DNA from: Comamonadaceae bacterium
GTDB taxonomy: Bacteria; Pseudomonadota; Gammaproteobacteria; Burkholderiales; Burkholderiaceae_C
Reading direction: 5' to 3'
Assembly (NCBI GenBank): GCA_947460165.1
Contig: CANHKH010000099.1
Coordinates: 1-9,386, forward strand
DNA length: 9,386 nucleotides
Below the pieces are notes generated by a model. It was not told where the DNA came from. It worked only from the letters and a program-made list of their open reading frames with translations, and did not search any database. A program made the position numbers and the translations under genes. Of this stretch, positions 1 through 9,386 are shown piece by piece; positions within the stretch are counted from its first letter, which is position 1; every line of letters starts with the position of its first letter.

Positions 1-126
<126 letters not shown>

Positions 127-131
127 TTTTC

Positions 132-145
132 GCCCCTTGCGGGGC
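132..145 (+). other. Small hairpin between tuf and trnW
   Basis: GCCCC (132-136) can pair with GGGGC (141-145) around a TTGC loop. No T run follows, so it is unlikely to terminate transcription. It sits in the 28-nt gap between the tuf stop and the tRNA 5' end. It may mark the spacer where the tuf mRNA is separated from the tRNA precursor. That role is inference; only the inverted repeat is seen. Confidence 0.4.
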
Positions 146-154
146 ACAGCCTGT

Positions 155-230
155 AGGGGTATAGCTCAATTGGCAGAGCGTCGGTCTCCAAAACCGAAGG
201 TTGTAGGTTCGATTCCTACTGCCCCTGCCA
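155..230 (+). tRNA. trnW: tRNA-Trp, anticodon CCA
   Basis: A complete 76-nt cloverleaf can be drawn by hand. The acceptor is AGGGGTA (155-161) with TGCCCCT (220-226), all seven positions paired with one T-G wobble. The D stem is GCTC/GAGC (164-167, 176-179). The anticodon stem is TCGGT/ACCGA (181-185, 193-197) with loop CTCCAAA and anticodon CCA at 188-190, which reads UGG. The T stem is GTAGG/CCTAC (203-207, 215-219) with loop TTCGATT. Discriminator G227 is followed by an encoded CCA end (228-230). G as discriminator and the CCA anticodon are the usual identity elements for bacterial tryptophanyl-tRNA synthetase. With only 28 nt after tuf, the tRNA is probably cotranscribed with it and released by RNase P and 3' trimming. 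Confidence 0.98.
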
Positions 231-279
231 CCCAAAGCGCGTGAACCAAGGCGCCCGGGTCGCAAAGCAAGCAAGAGAA

Positions 280-314
280 AAGCCCGCTGAAAGTCAGATG
301 ACTTTAGCGGGCTT
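280..314. terminator. Long hairpin in the trnW-secE spacer, terminator-like (better T tract on the minus strand)
   Basis: AAGCCCGCT (280-288) pairs perfectly with AGCGGGCTT (306-314). Inside it, after bulged G289, AAAGTC (290-295) pairs with GACTTT (300-305) around an AGAT tetraloop, giving 15 pairs in all. On the + strand the stem ends in TT and then CGGTG, a poor U tract, so partial termination or RNA processing is more likely than a full stop. Read on the - strand, the same stem is followed by TTTTCTCTT, a good terminator tail. The rest of the 130-nt spacer (231-279, 315-360) shows no gene and no promoter I can defend. The hairpin may separate tuf-trnW expression from secE-nusG. Confidence 0.6.
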
Positions 315-360
315 CGGTGCCTGAAAAGCACAAGCCAAGAAACAGGACCTTTCGCCAACC

Positions 361-744
361 ATGGCCTCTACTGAAGTCGAAACAGTCAACTCCACTGCTG
401 ACAAGGCCAAGCTGATGTCGTCAGCGGTATTGGTCATTGCTGCCCTGGCTGGTTTTTACCTGACGGCCAAGCAGGGCGCAGTCATCCAATGGGGTGTGCT
501 GATCTTGGGTTTGGTCGCTGCGGTGGTGGTTTTTGCCATTTCCGAAGCGGGTAAACAGTTCATTGCTTTCGGCCGTGACTCGGTTCGTGAAGTCAAAAAA
601 GTGGTGTGGCCCGAGCGCAAGGAGGCCATACAGATCACGCTGTATGTGTTCGGCTTTGTGGTGGTCATGGCCTTGTTCCTGTGGCTGACTGACAAAGCGC
701 TGGAATGGGTGTTTTACGACCTGATCCTGGGATGGAAAAAATGA
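361..744 (+). CDS. secE: Preprotein translocase subunit SecE
   Basis: This 127-residue inner-membrane protein has the same length as E. coli SecE. SecE clamps SecY in the SecYEG channel that exports unfolded preproteins with SecA. Three hydrophobic segments are visible at about residues 20-36, 42-60 and 93-112, as in the three-helix gammaproteobacterial type. The conserved amphipathic cytoplasmic helix before the last segment contains DSVREVKKVVWPERKEA (about 73-89), the family's most diagnostic stretch. The ATG at 361 is the first possible start, because an in-frame TGA at 322-324 excludes anything further upstream. The only Shine-Dalgarno-like sequence is AGGA at 344-347, 13 nt before the start, so initiation may be modest. 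The stop overlaps the nusG start (ATGA), implying translational coupling. Confidence 0.97.
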   Translation: MASTEVETVNSTADKAKLMSSAVLVIAALAGFYLTAKQGAVIQWGVLILGLVAAVVVFAISEAGKQFIAFGRDSVREVKKVVWPERKEAIQITLYVFGFVVVMALFLWLTDKALEWVFYDLILGWKK

Positions 745-1331
745 CGAGTGATGTGAATACCGAAGTCGGCAATCTGGCCGATTCATTTCAGCCCGTTCCA
801 GGCATGCAGTGGTATGTGGTCCATGCGTATTCCGGCATGGAAAAAGCGGTGGAGCGCAACATTGCCGAGCGGATCAACCGCGCAGGCATGCAGTCCAAAT
901 TTGGTCGCTTTTTGGTGCCCACCGAAGAGGTGGTTGAGATCAAGAACGGCCAGAAAAAGACCACGGAACGTCGCTTTTACCCGGGTTATGTCTTGGTGGA
1001 GATGACCATGGATGACGAGTCCTGGCATCTGGTCAAACACACCAACAAGGTCACTGGTTTTGTGGGTGGCGCTAAAAACAGGCCCTCGCCCATCTCTGAA
1101 GACGATGTGCGCAAAATCGTCGAGCAAATGCAAGTTGGCACCAACAAGCCGCGCCACAAGGTCGAGTTCGAGACCGGTGAATATGTGCGCGTCAAGGAAG
1201 GCCCATTTGCTGACTTCAATGGCACGGTGGAAGAAGTCAATTACGACAAAAACAAGGTGCGCGTCTCGGTCACCATTTTTGGCCGTGCCACACCGGTGGA
1301 GTTGGAATTCGGTCAAATTGAGAAAACCTGA
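741..1331 (+). CDS. nusG: Transcription termination/antitermination factor NusG
   Basis: This 196-residue cytoplasmic factor binds RNA polymerase, suppresses pausing, and links it to Rho or to ribosomal S10. The NGN domain begins near residue 22 (MQWYVVHAYSGMEKAVERN) and includes the family motif RRFYPGYVLVEM; it runs to about residue 130. The KOW domain fills about 140-196, with GEYVRVKEGPFADFNGTVEE and the terminal PVELEFGQIEK. I chose the ATG at 741 because it overlaps the secE stop as ATGA and has GGGATGG at 729-735 as a close ribosome-binding site. ATGs at 732 and 705 are in frame but lie inside secE and add only non-conserved residues. Even so, about 20 residues precede the NGN fold, slightly more than in E. 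coli NusG. Confidence 0.97.
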   Translation: MTSDVNTEVGNLADSFQPVPGMQWYVVHAYSGMEKAVERNIAERINRAGMQSKFGRFLVPTEEVVEIKNGQKKTTERRFYPGYVLVEMTMDDESWHLVKHTNKVTGFVGGAKNRPSPISEDDVRKIVEQMQVGTNKPRHKVEFETGEYVRVKEGPFADFNGTVEEVNYDKNKVRVSVTIFGRATPVELEFGQIEKT

Positions 1332-1334
1332 ATC

Positions 1335-1349
1335 AGCGCTGAAAGCGCT
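1335..1349 (+). other. Short hairpin just after the nusG stop
   Basis: AGCGCT (1335-1340) and AGCGCT (1344-1349) are self-complementary copies separated by GAA, so they can form a 6-bp stem with a three-base loop. Only TTT follows before a G. At best this is a weak terminator or a processing structure between nusG and the ribosomal protein genes. The rest of 1332-1400 shows no gene and no convincing promoter. Confidence 0.4.
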
Positions 1350-1400
1350 TTGAGTTGCACGGTCAATCAAAGCACGTTTTCAGCGGCGGTCAACGCGCAT

Positions 1401-1432
1401 TGCCACTCGGCGCGTTTCATCAATGAGTGGCA
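1401..1432 (+). other. Stem-loop in the rplK leader, upstream of the L1 site
   Basis: TGCCACTC (1401-1408) is perfectly complementary to GAGTGGCA (1425-1432), giving an 8-bp stem with a 16-nt loop. It ends 8 nt before the presumed L1-binding hairpin, so the two could stack or influence each other's folding. I do not recognise it as a named element. Confidence 0.5.
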
Positions 1433-1438
1433 TCACCC

Positions 1439-1474
1439 CGGGGAGCCAGCGTCTATCGTTGGCGTTTGAACCCG
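1439..1474 (+). promoter_or_regulatory. L1 protein-binding leader of the rplKA mRNA (autogenous control site)
   Basis: GCCAGCG (1445-1451) pairs with CGTTGGC (1457-1463) around TCTAT, with one G-T wobble. Below it, GGG (1441-1443) pairs with CCC (1471-1473). The asymmetric internal loop has A1444 on one side and GTTTGAA (1464-1470) on the other. Two short helices joined by an asymmetric loop, with GGGAGCC on one strand and GGCGTT...ACCC on the other, is the form of the L1 target in the bacterial L11-L1 operon mRNA, which mimics the 23S rRNA L1 site. Its place directly before the rplK ribosome-binding site fits the known mechanism, where excess free L1 blocks translation of rplK and, by coupling, rplA. 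The match is by eye and memory. Confidence 0.75.
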
Positions 1475-1487
1475 CAAGGAGAAAAGT

Positions 1488-1919
1488 ATGGCGAAAAAAA
1501 TCGTCGGCTTCATCAAGCTGCAAGTGCCAGCAGGTAAAGCCAATCCATCCCCCCCGATTGGCCCCGCCCTGGGTCAACGTGGCCTCAACATCATGGAGTT
1601 CTGCAAGGCATTCAATGCCCAGACCCAAGGTGTCGAGCCAGGTCTGCCCTTGCCTGTGGTCATCACAGCCTTTGCAGACAAGAGCTTTACCTTCATCATC
1701 AAGACCCCGCCTGCGACGGTGTTGATCAAAAAGGCCATCAAGCTCGACAAGGGCTCGCCCACGCCGCATTCGGCCAAGGTTGGCAAGATCACCCGGGCCC
1801 AGCTCGAAGAAATCGCCAAGACCAAAATGAAAGACATGACCGCCGCCGACCTGGACGCCGCTGTGCGCACCATCGCCGGCTCTGCCCGTTCAATGGGCGT
1901 GACTGTGGAGGGTGTGTAA
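1488..1919 (+). CDS. rplK: 50S ribosomal protein L11
   Basis: This 143-residue protein is the base of the ribosomal GTPase-associated centre. It binds 23S rRNA together with L10 and is the target region of thiostrepton and of stringent-response sensing by RelA. The N-terminal domain carries the proline-rich PPIGPALGQRGLNIMEFCKA (about 22-41). The C-terminal rRNA-binding domain (about 75-143) includes KTPPATVLIKKA, and the protein ends SARSMGVTVEGV. Length matches the family (142 in E. coli). The ATG at 1488 follows a strong AAGGAG (1476-1481) with 6-nt spacing. The TAA stop is directly joined to the rplA ATG with no gap. The L1 leader lies just upstream, so expression is probably under L1 feedback. 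Confidence 0.98.
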   Translation: MAKKIVGFIKLQVPAGKANPSPPIGPALGQRGLNIMEFCKAFNAQTQGVEPGLPLPVVITAFADKSFTFIIKTPPATVLIKKAIKLDKGSPTPHSAKVGKITRAQLEEIAKTKMKDMTAADLDAAVRTIAGSARSMGVTVEGV

Positions 1920-2615
<696 letters not shown>

Positions 2616-2626
2616 GTGAAGAAATT

Positions 2627-2653
2627 GGGTCGGCTTCTTCAAGAGGCCGGCCT
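2627..2653 (+). other. Uninterrupted hairpin directly after rplA
   Basis: A 12-pair stem without bulges runs from 2627-2638 to 2642-2653 with a TCA loop; three of the pairs are wobbles. It begins 11 nt after the rplA stop. GTGTGGTGGG follows instead of a T run, so it is not an intrinsic terminator. A 3'-end stabiliser for the rplKA message, an RNase III target, or the first helix of the rplJ leader are all possible. The sequence does not decide among them. Confidence 0.55.
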
Positions 2654-2659
2654 GGTGTG

Positions 2660-2790
2660 GTGGGCTGCCAGACCGCAAGGTGTGGCAGGTCATCCAAGAC
2701 CGCTGGCGTGCTCCTTTTCTTGAAAAGAGGGCACTTAATCGCGACAGCCAGCGCAGATGGCGGTCCCGCTGCTTTTAGATTTTTTGAATC
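2660..2790 (+). promoter_or_regulatory. L10 leader: autoregulatory RNA for rplJL
   Basis: The core is a long imperfect hairpin: GACCGC (2698-2703) with GCGGTC (2760-2765), TGGC (2704-2707) with GCCA (2747-2750), and an apical arm GTGCTC/GGGCAC plus CTTTT/AAAAG (2708-2734). A large 3' bulge (about 2751-2759, GCGCAGATG) interrupts the lower stem. The strings AAGACCGC, CTTAATC and GCGCAGA...GGCGG, and the following T-rich AGATTTTTT, resemble in order the E. coli rplJ leader as I remember it. In that system the L10-(L7/L12) complex binds the leader and represses rplJ and rplL. A preceding small arm, CTGCC/GGCAG (2665-2669, 2684-2688) with a GCAA tetraloop on ACC/GGT, belongs to the same region. 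The remainder up to rplJ holds another stem at 2822-2843. Confidence 0.78.
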
Positions 2791-2821
2791 CGAAACAGTT
2801 GGTCGCTGAAGAAAGGCGTGT

Positions 2822-2852
2822 CCCCAGCCATCCCGGCCAGGGGCATATTTTT
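2822..2852 (+). other. Hairpin plus T run just upstream of the rplJ ribosome-binding site
   Basis: CCCC (2822-2825) pairs with GGGG (2840-2843), and GCC (2827-2829) with GGC (2835-2837), separated by a small internal loop. CATA and then five Ts (2848-2852) follow, directly before GAAGGAG. The T run starts 4 nt after the stem, so termination is possible but weak. It may instead position or insulate the rplJ ribosome-binding site. Confidence 0.4.
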
Positions 2853-2853
2853 G

Positions 2854-2868
2854 AAGGAGTAGACCTTG
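2854..2868 (+). promoter_or_regulatory. Ribosome-binding site that fixes a TTG start for rplJ
   Basis: AAGGAG (2854-2859) lies 6 nt before TTG at 2866-2868. An in-frame TAG at 2860-2862 excludes any start further upstream. The next in-frame ATG is codon 27, inside the conserved fold, so TTG is the only start that gives a complete L10. Confidence 0.88.
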
Positions 2869-3369
2869 AGTCTCAATCGCAGTGAGAAGCAGGCGGTCAT
2901 TGAAGAAGTGACCTCCCTCGCCGCCAGTGCTCAGACGCTTGTGATGGCGGAATACCGTGGCATCACGGTCGCTGACATGACTCGGCTGCGCAGCCAAGCC
3001 CGTGACAAAGGCGTGAACCTGAGTGTGTTGAAAAACACCTTGGCTCGCCGTGCCGTGGCCGGTAGCGCATTCGAAGTTGTCGCCGACCAGATGACCGGCC
3101 CGCTGATCTACGGTTTTTCCATTGATGCAGTGGCCGCCGCCAAGGTGGTGGCCGACTTCGCCAAGACCAACGACAAATTGGTCATTCGCGCAGGTGCATT
3201 CGGTGGCAAGGCCTTGGACGTCAACGCTGTCAAGCAACTGGCCAACGTCCCTTCCAAGGAAGTGTTGTTGGCCCAGCTGTGCGGCTTGCTGATGTCGCCT
3301 ATTTCCCGCACCGCAGTGGTGTTGGGTGCTGTGGCGGCCAAAAAAGAAGGCGAAACGGCTGCCGCTTAA
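2866..3369 (+). CDS. rplJ: 50S ribosomal protein L10
   Basis: This 167-residue protein anchors the L7/L12 stalk. Its N-terminal half binds 23S rRNA beside L11, and its C-terminal helix carries the L7/L12 dimers. Family features are the start SLNRSEKQAVIEEV, YRGITVADMTRLR at about 30-42, VLKNTLARRA at 54-63, and an Ala-rich tail ending KKEGETAAA. Length is close to the E. coli protein (165). Translation starts at TTG, supported by a strong ribosome-binding site and an in-frame stop just upstream; TTG usually initiates less well than ATG. L10 with L7/L12 is expected to repress this mRNA through the leader at about 2660-2790. rplL follows after 38 nt. Confidence 0.97.
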   Translation: MSLNRSEKQAVIEEVTSLAASAQTLVMAEYRGITVADMTRLRSQARDKGVNLSVLKNTLARRAVAGSAFEVVADQMTGPLIYGFSIDAVAAAKVVADFAKTNDKLVIRAGAFGGKALDVNAVKQLANVPSKEVLLAQLCGLLMSPISRTAVVLGAVAAKKEGETAAA

Positions 3370-3407
3370 AGCGCTGCCGTGTCATCAACAATTGTTAGGA
3401 AATCAAA

Positions 3408-3785
3408 ATGGCATTCGATAAAGACGCATTTCTGACCGCGCTTGACAGCATGACGGTCCTCGAGCTCAACGACCTGGTGAAAGCCATCGAAGAGAAGTTT
3501 GGCGTGAGCGCCGCTGCCATGGCAGCGCCTGCAGGCGGTGGTGGTGGCGCCGCCGCAGCCGTGGCCGAAGAGCAGACCGAGTTCAACGTGATCTTGACCG
3601 AAGTCGGCGCCAACAAGGTGTCCGTCATCAAGGCCGTGCGCGAATTGACCGGTCTGGGCCTCAAAGAAGCCAAGGACCTGGTGGACGGCGCGCCCAAGCC
3701 CGTCAAAGAAGCCGTGGCCAAGGCCGACGCCGAAGCCGCCAAAAAGAAGCTCGAAGAAGCTGGCGCCAAGGCCGACATCAAGTAA
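3408..3785 (+). CDS. rplL: 50S ribosomal protein L7/L12
   Basis: This 125-residue stalk protein is present in several copies per ribosome; it recruits EF-Tu, EF-G, IF2 and RF3 and stimulates their GTPase activity. The N-terminal dimerisation domain is about residues 1-34. A flexible hinge at about 35-54 is rich in Ala and contains five glycines in a row (43-47). The C-terminal factor-binding domain (about 55-125) has TEFNVILTEVGANKVSVIKA and the highly conserved TGLGLKEAKDLVDGAPKPVK. E. coli L7/L12 has 121 residues. The ATG at 3408 has AGGA (3397-3400) at 7-nt spacing. Its multiple copies per L10 require stronger translation than rplJ, which fits the ATG here against TTG there. An attenuator follows 14 nt after the stop. 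Confidence 0.98.
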   Translation: MAFDKDAFLTALDSMTVLELNDLVKAIEEKFGVSAAAMAAPAGGGGGAAAAVAEEQTEFNVILTEVGANKVSVIKAVRELTGLGLKEAKDLVDGAPKPVKEAVAKADAEAAKKKLEEAGAKADIK

Positions 3786-3799
3786 TTCTTGGTGGGCCC

Positions 3800-3835
3800 A
3801 AGGCTGGAGGTGCTTTGCAAGGCCTCCAGCCTTTT
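3800..3835 (+). terminator. rplL-rpoB attenuator (intrinsic terminator-like)
   Basis: AAGGCTGGAGG (3800-3810) pairs perfectly with CCTCCAGCCTT (3823-3833) in an 11-bp stem with a 12-nt loop. The run TTTT (3832-3835) ends in G. The strong GC stem with a short T tail 14 nt after the rplL stop is the expected form of a partial terminator. In E. coli a terminator at this position lets only a fraction of polymerases enter rpoBC, setting ribosomal protein output well above polymerase output. The same function is inferred here; the four-T tail suits read-through. Confidence 0.85.
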
Positions 3836-4005
3836 GCGCTTTCAGAGCGCACTTGAAAAACATCTCTTGAGCAGCCGTTTTTCAAGTGTCTTCTGAACCC
3901 GACTGCAGAAGACGCCTTGGTTCGGGCGATGTGCAATGCATCGCCGTCCGCCATTGGTTGGTAGTGGCCAACCGCCAAGTCTGAGCAAAGCTGTGGAGCT
4001 ATTGC
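3836..4005 (+). repeat. Series of tandem hairpins in the rplL-rpoB spacer
   Basis: Six inverted repeats follow the attenuator almost without gaps: GCGCT/AGCGC (3836-3840, 3846-3850); CACTTGAAAAA/TTTTTCAAGTG (3850-3860, 3878-3888); GTCTTCTG/CAGAAGAC (3888-3895, 3906-3913); GGCGATG/CATCGCC (3925-3931, 3939-3945); GGTTGG/CCAACC (3956-3961, 3968-3973); and GCAA-AGCT/AGCT-A-TTGC (3985-3992, 3997-4005) with one bulged A. Arms of neighbouring stems meet or share one or two bases, so not all form at once. E. coli has an RNase III cleavage site in this spacer, and the 11-bp stem at 3850-3888 would be my candidate here. No protein gene is visible in 3786-4069. Confidence 0.6.
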
Positions 4006-4069
4006 GCACGACAGTCGCCAGAGACGCTAGCGTTTTTCATTTCGTTCCTGACCCCCAAGCGGAGAACTC

Positions 4070-8182
<4,113 letters not shown>

Positions 8183-8212
8183 ACGAGACGAACCGACTAG
8201 GGAACCCCAATC

Positions 8213-9386
8213 ATGAAATCGCTACTCGACCTGTTCAAGCAATTCACCCCCGATGAGCACTTTGATGCCATCAAGATCGGCCTGGCCTCGCCCGAAAAGA
8301 TCCGTTCGTGGTCTTTTGGCGAGGTGAAAAAGCCAGAGACCATCAACTACCGCACCTTCAAGCCCGAGCGCGACGGCTTGTTTTGCGCCAAGATTTTTGG
8401 ACCCATCAAAGACTACGAATGCCTGTGCGGCAAGTACAAGCGCCTCAAGCACCGCGGCGTGATCTGCGAAAAATGCGGCGTGGAAGTGACCCAGACCAAA
8501 GTGCGCCGCGAGCGCATGGGCCACATCGACCTGGCCGCGCCTTGCGCCCACATCTGGTTCCTCAAGTCCTTGCCTTCGCGCCTGGGCCTGGTGCTGGACA
8601 TGACGCTGCGCGACATCGAGCGCGTGCTGTACTTTGAAGCCTACGTGGTGACCGACCCCGGCATGACCCCGCTGAAAAAGTTCGCGATCATGACCGAGGA
8701 CGACTTTGACGCCAAGCGCCGCGAGTACGGCGATGAGTTCGTCGCCAAAATGGGCGCCGAAGGCATCAAAGAGTTGCTCGAAGCGCTGGACCTGGACGTC
8801 GAGATCGACAAGCTGCGCAATGACTTGACCGGCTCTGAGATCAAGATCAAGAAAAACGCCAAGCGCTTGAAGCTCATGGAAGCGTTCAAAAAGTCGGGCA
8901 TCAAGCCCGGCTGGATGGTGCTGGAAGTCTTGCCCGTGTTGCCACCGGACCTGCGTCCACTGGTGCCCCTGGACGGCGGCCGCTTTGCCACCTCCGATCT
9001 GAACGATTTGTACCGCCGCGTGATCAACCGCAACAGCCGCCTGCGCCGTTTGCTGGAGTTGAAGGCGCCCGAGATCATTGCCCGCAACGAAAAGCGCATG
9101 CTGCAAGAAGCGGTGGACTCCTTGCTGGACAACGGCCGCCGTGGCAAGGCCATGACGGGCGCCAACAAGCGCGCGCTCAAGTCGCTGGCCGACATGATCA
9201 AAGGCAAGAGCGGCCGCTTCCGCCAGAACTTGCTGGGCAAGCGGGTGGACTACTCGGGCCGCTCGGTCATTGTGGTCGGCCCCACGCTCAAGCTGCACCA
9301 GTGCGGTCTGCCCAAGCTGATGGCTTTGGAGCTGTTCAAGCCCTTCATCTTCTCGCGCCTGGAAGCCATGGGCATTGCCACTACCA
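8213..9386 (+). CDS. rpoC: DNA-directed RNA polymerase subunit beta', N-terminal part (3' truncated by window)
   Basis: The reading frame stays open from ATG 8213 to the window end, giving 391 complete codons of a protein of about 1400 residues. It starts MKSLLDLFKQF and continues FDAIKIGLASPEKIRSWSFG, typical of beta'. The zinc-ribbon cysteines are at 70, 72, 85 and 88 (CLCGKYKRLKHRGVICEKCG), identical in position to E. coli. The coiled-coil, lid and rudder region includes LPPDLRPLVPLDGGRFATSD, LYRRVINRN, RNEKRMLQEAVD and KSGRFRQNLLGKRVDYSGRS. The catalytic NADFDGD motif lies beyond the window. AGGGA (8199-8203) is the ribosome-binding site, 9 nt before ATG. It is 30 nt downstream of rpoB, with no terminator between them. 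No defect is seen in the part present. Confidence 0.98.
   Translation, partial: MKSLLDLFKQFTPDEHFDAIKIGLASPEKIRSWSFGEVKKPETINYRTFKPERDGLFCAKIFGPIKDYECLCGKYKRLKHRGVICEKCGVEVTQTKVRRERMGHIDLAAPCAHIWFLKSLPSRLGLVLDMTLRDIERVLYFEAYVVTDPGMTPLKKFAIMTEDDFDAKRREYGDEFVAKMGAEGIKELLEALDLDVEIDKLRNDLTGSEIKIKKNAKRLKLMEAFKKSGIKPGWMVLEVLPVLPPDLRPLVPLDGGRFATSDLNDLYRRVINRNSRLRRLLELKAPEIIARNEKRMLQEAVDSLLDNGRRGKAMTGANKRALKSLADMIKGKSGRFRQNLLGKRVDYSGRSVIVVGPTLKLHQCGLPKLMALELFKPFIFSRLEAMGIATT

Noticed and set aside
705..740. Upstream ATG (705) as the nusG start
   Set aside because: It would add 12 non-conserved residues and overlap secE by 40 nt. The ATG at 741 has a close ribosome-binding site and the usual ATGA overlap.
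1355..1430. Possible sigma70 promoter before rplK (TTGCAC at 1355 or TTGCCA at 1400)
   Set aside because: At 16-18 nt spacing neither has a -10 box better than a chance match, although E. coli does have a promoter in this spacer.
1423..1725. 100-codon plus-strand open frame starting in the rplK leader
   Set aside because: It crosses the L1-binding structure and runs out of frame through rplK, with no conserved features.
2720..2781. Possible sigma70 promoter within the rplJ leader (TTGAAA at 2720, TAGATT at 2776)
   Set aside because: The two boxes are too far apart, neither has a partner at correct spacing, and TTGAAA is part of the leader hairpin loop and stem.
4024..4037. Palindrome ACGCTAGCGT followed by TTTTT before rpoB
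   Set aside because: A perfect palindrome without a loop cannot form a stable terminator hairpin. A protein-binding site is possible but unsupported.

Overview
This window is the conserved tuf-trnW-secE-nusG-rplKAJL-rpoBC cluster of a proteobacterium, read entirely on the + strand. It carries, in order: the 3' end of an elongation factor Tu gene, tRNA-Trp(CCA), SecE, NusG, ribosomal proteins L11, L1, L10 and L7/L12, the complete RNA polymerase beta subunit, and the first 391 codons of beta'. The single tRNA-Trp between tuf and secE, the 125-residue L7/L12, the 1370-residue RpoB and the protein sequences point to Betaproteobacteria. Burkholderiales, and probably a Comamonadaceae-like lineage, is my best guess; this rests on recall of family sequences, not on a search.

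Layout: 1-126 is the tuf end. 155-230 is trnW, only 28 nt after tuf, so it is probably cut from the tuf transcript. 231-360 is a spacer with one long hairpin. 361-744 (secE) and 741-1331 (nusG) overlap by 4 nt. 1332-1487 is a structured leader with an L1-type mRNA binding site directly in front of rplK. 1488-1919 (rplK) and 1920-2615 (rplA) abut exactly. 2616-2865 is a 250-nt leader that matches the L10 autoregulatory leader. 2866-3369 is rplJ, with a TTG start. 3408-3785 is rplL. 3786-4069 holds an intrinsic-terminator-like attenuator followed by a run of tandem hairpins. 4070-8182 is rpoB, and 8213 to the window end is rpoC, cut off by the edge.

The genes form one expression programme. EF-Tu and tRNA-Trp serve elongation. 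SecE is part of the protein-export channel. NusG couples polymerase to ribosomes and Rho. L11, L10 and L7/L12 form the ribosomal stalk and its base. RpoB and RpoC are the polymerase core. Control appears to lie in the untranslated RNA: an L1 feedback site before rplKA, an L10-L7/L12 feedback site before rplJL, and an attenuator that lowers rpoBC expression relative to the ribosomal proteins.

I found no mobile element, CRISPR array, defence system or unknown gene, and no evidence of an undescribed system. What deserves a second look is RNA structure: a duplicated 5' half of the L10 leader with mutually exclusive pairings, the hairpin series between rplL and rpoB, the trnW-secE hairpin whose good T tract lies on the opposite strand, and the TTG start of rplJ.
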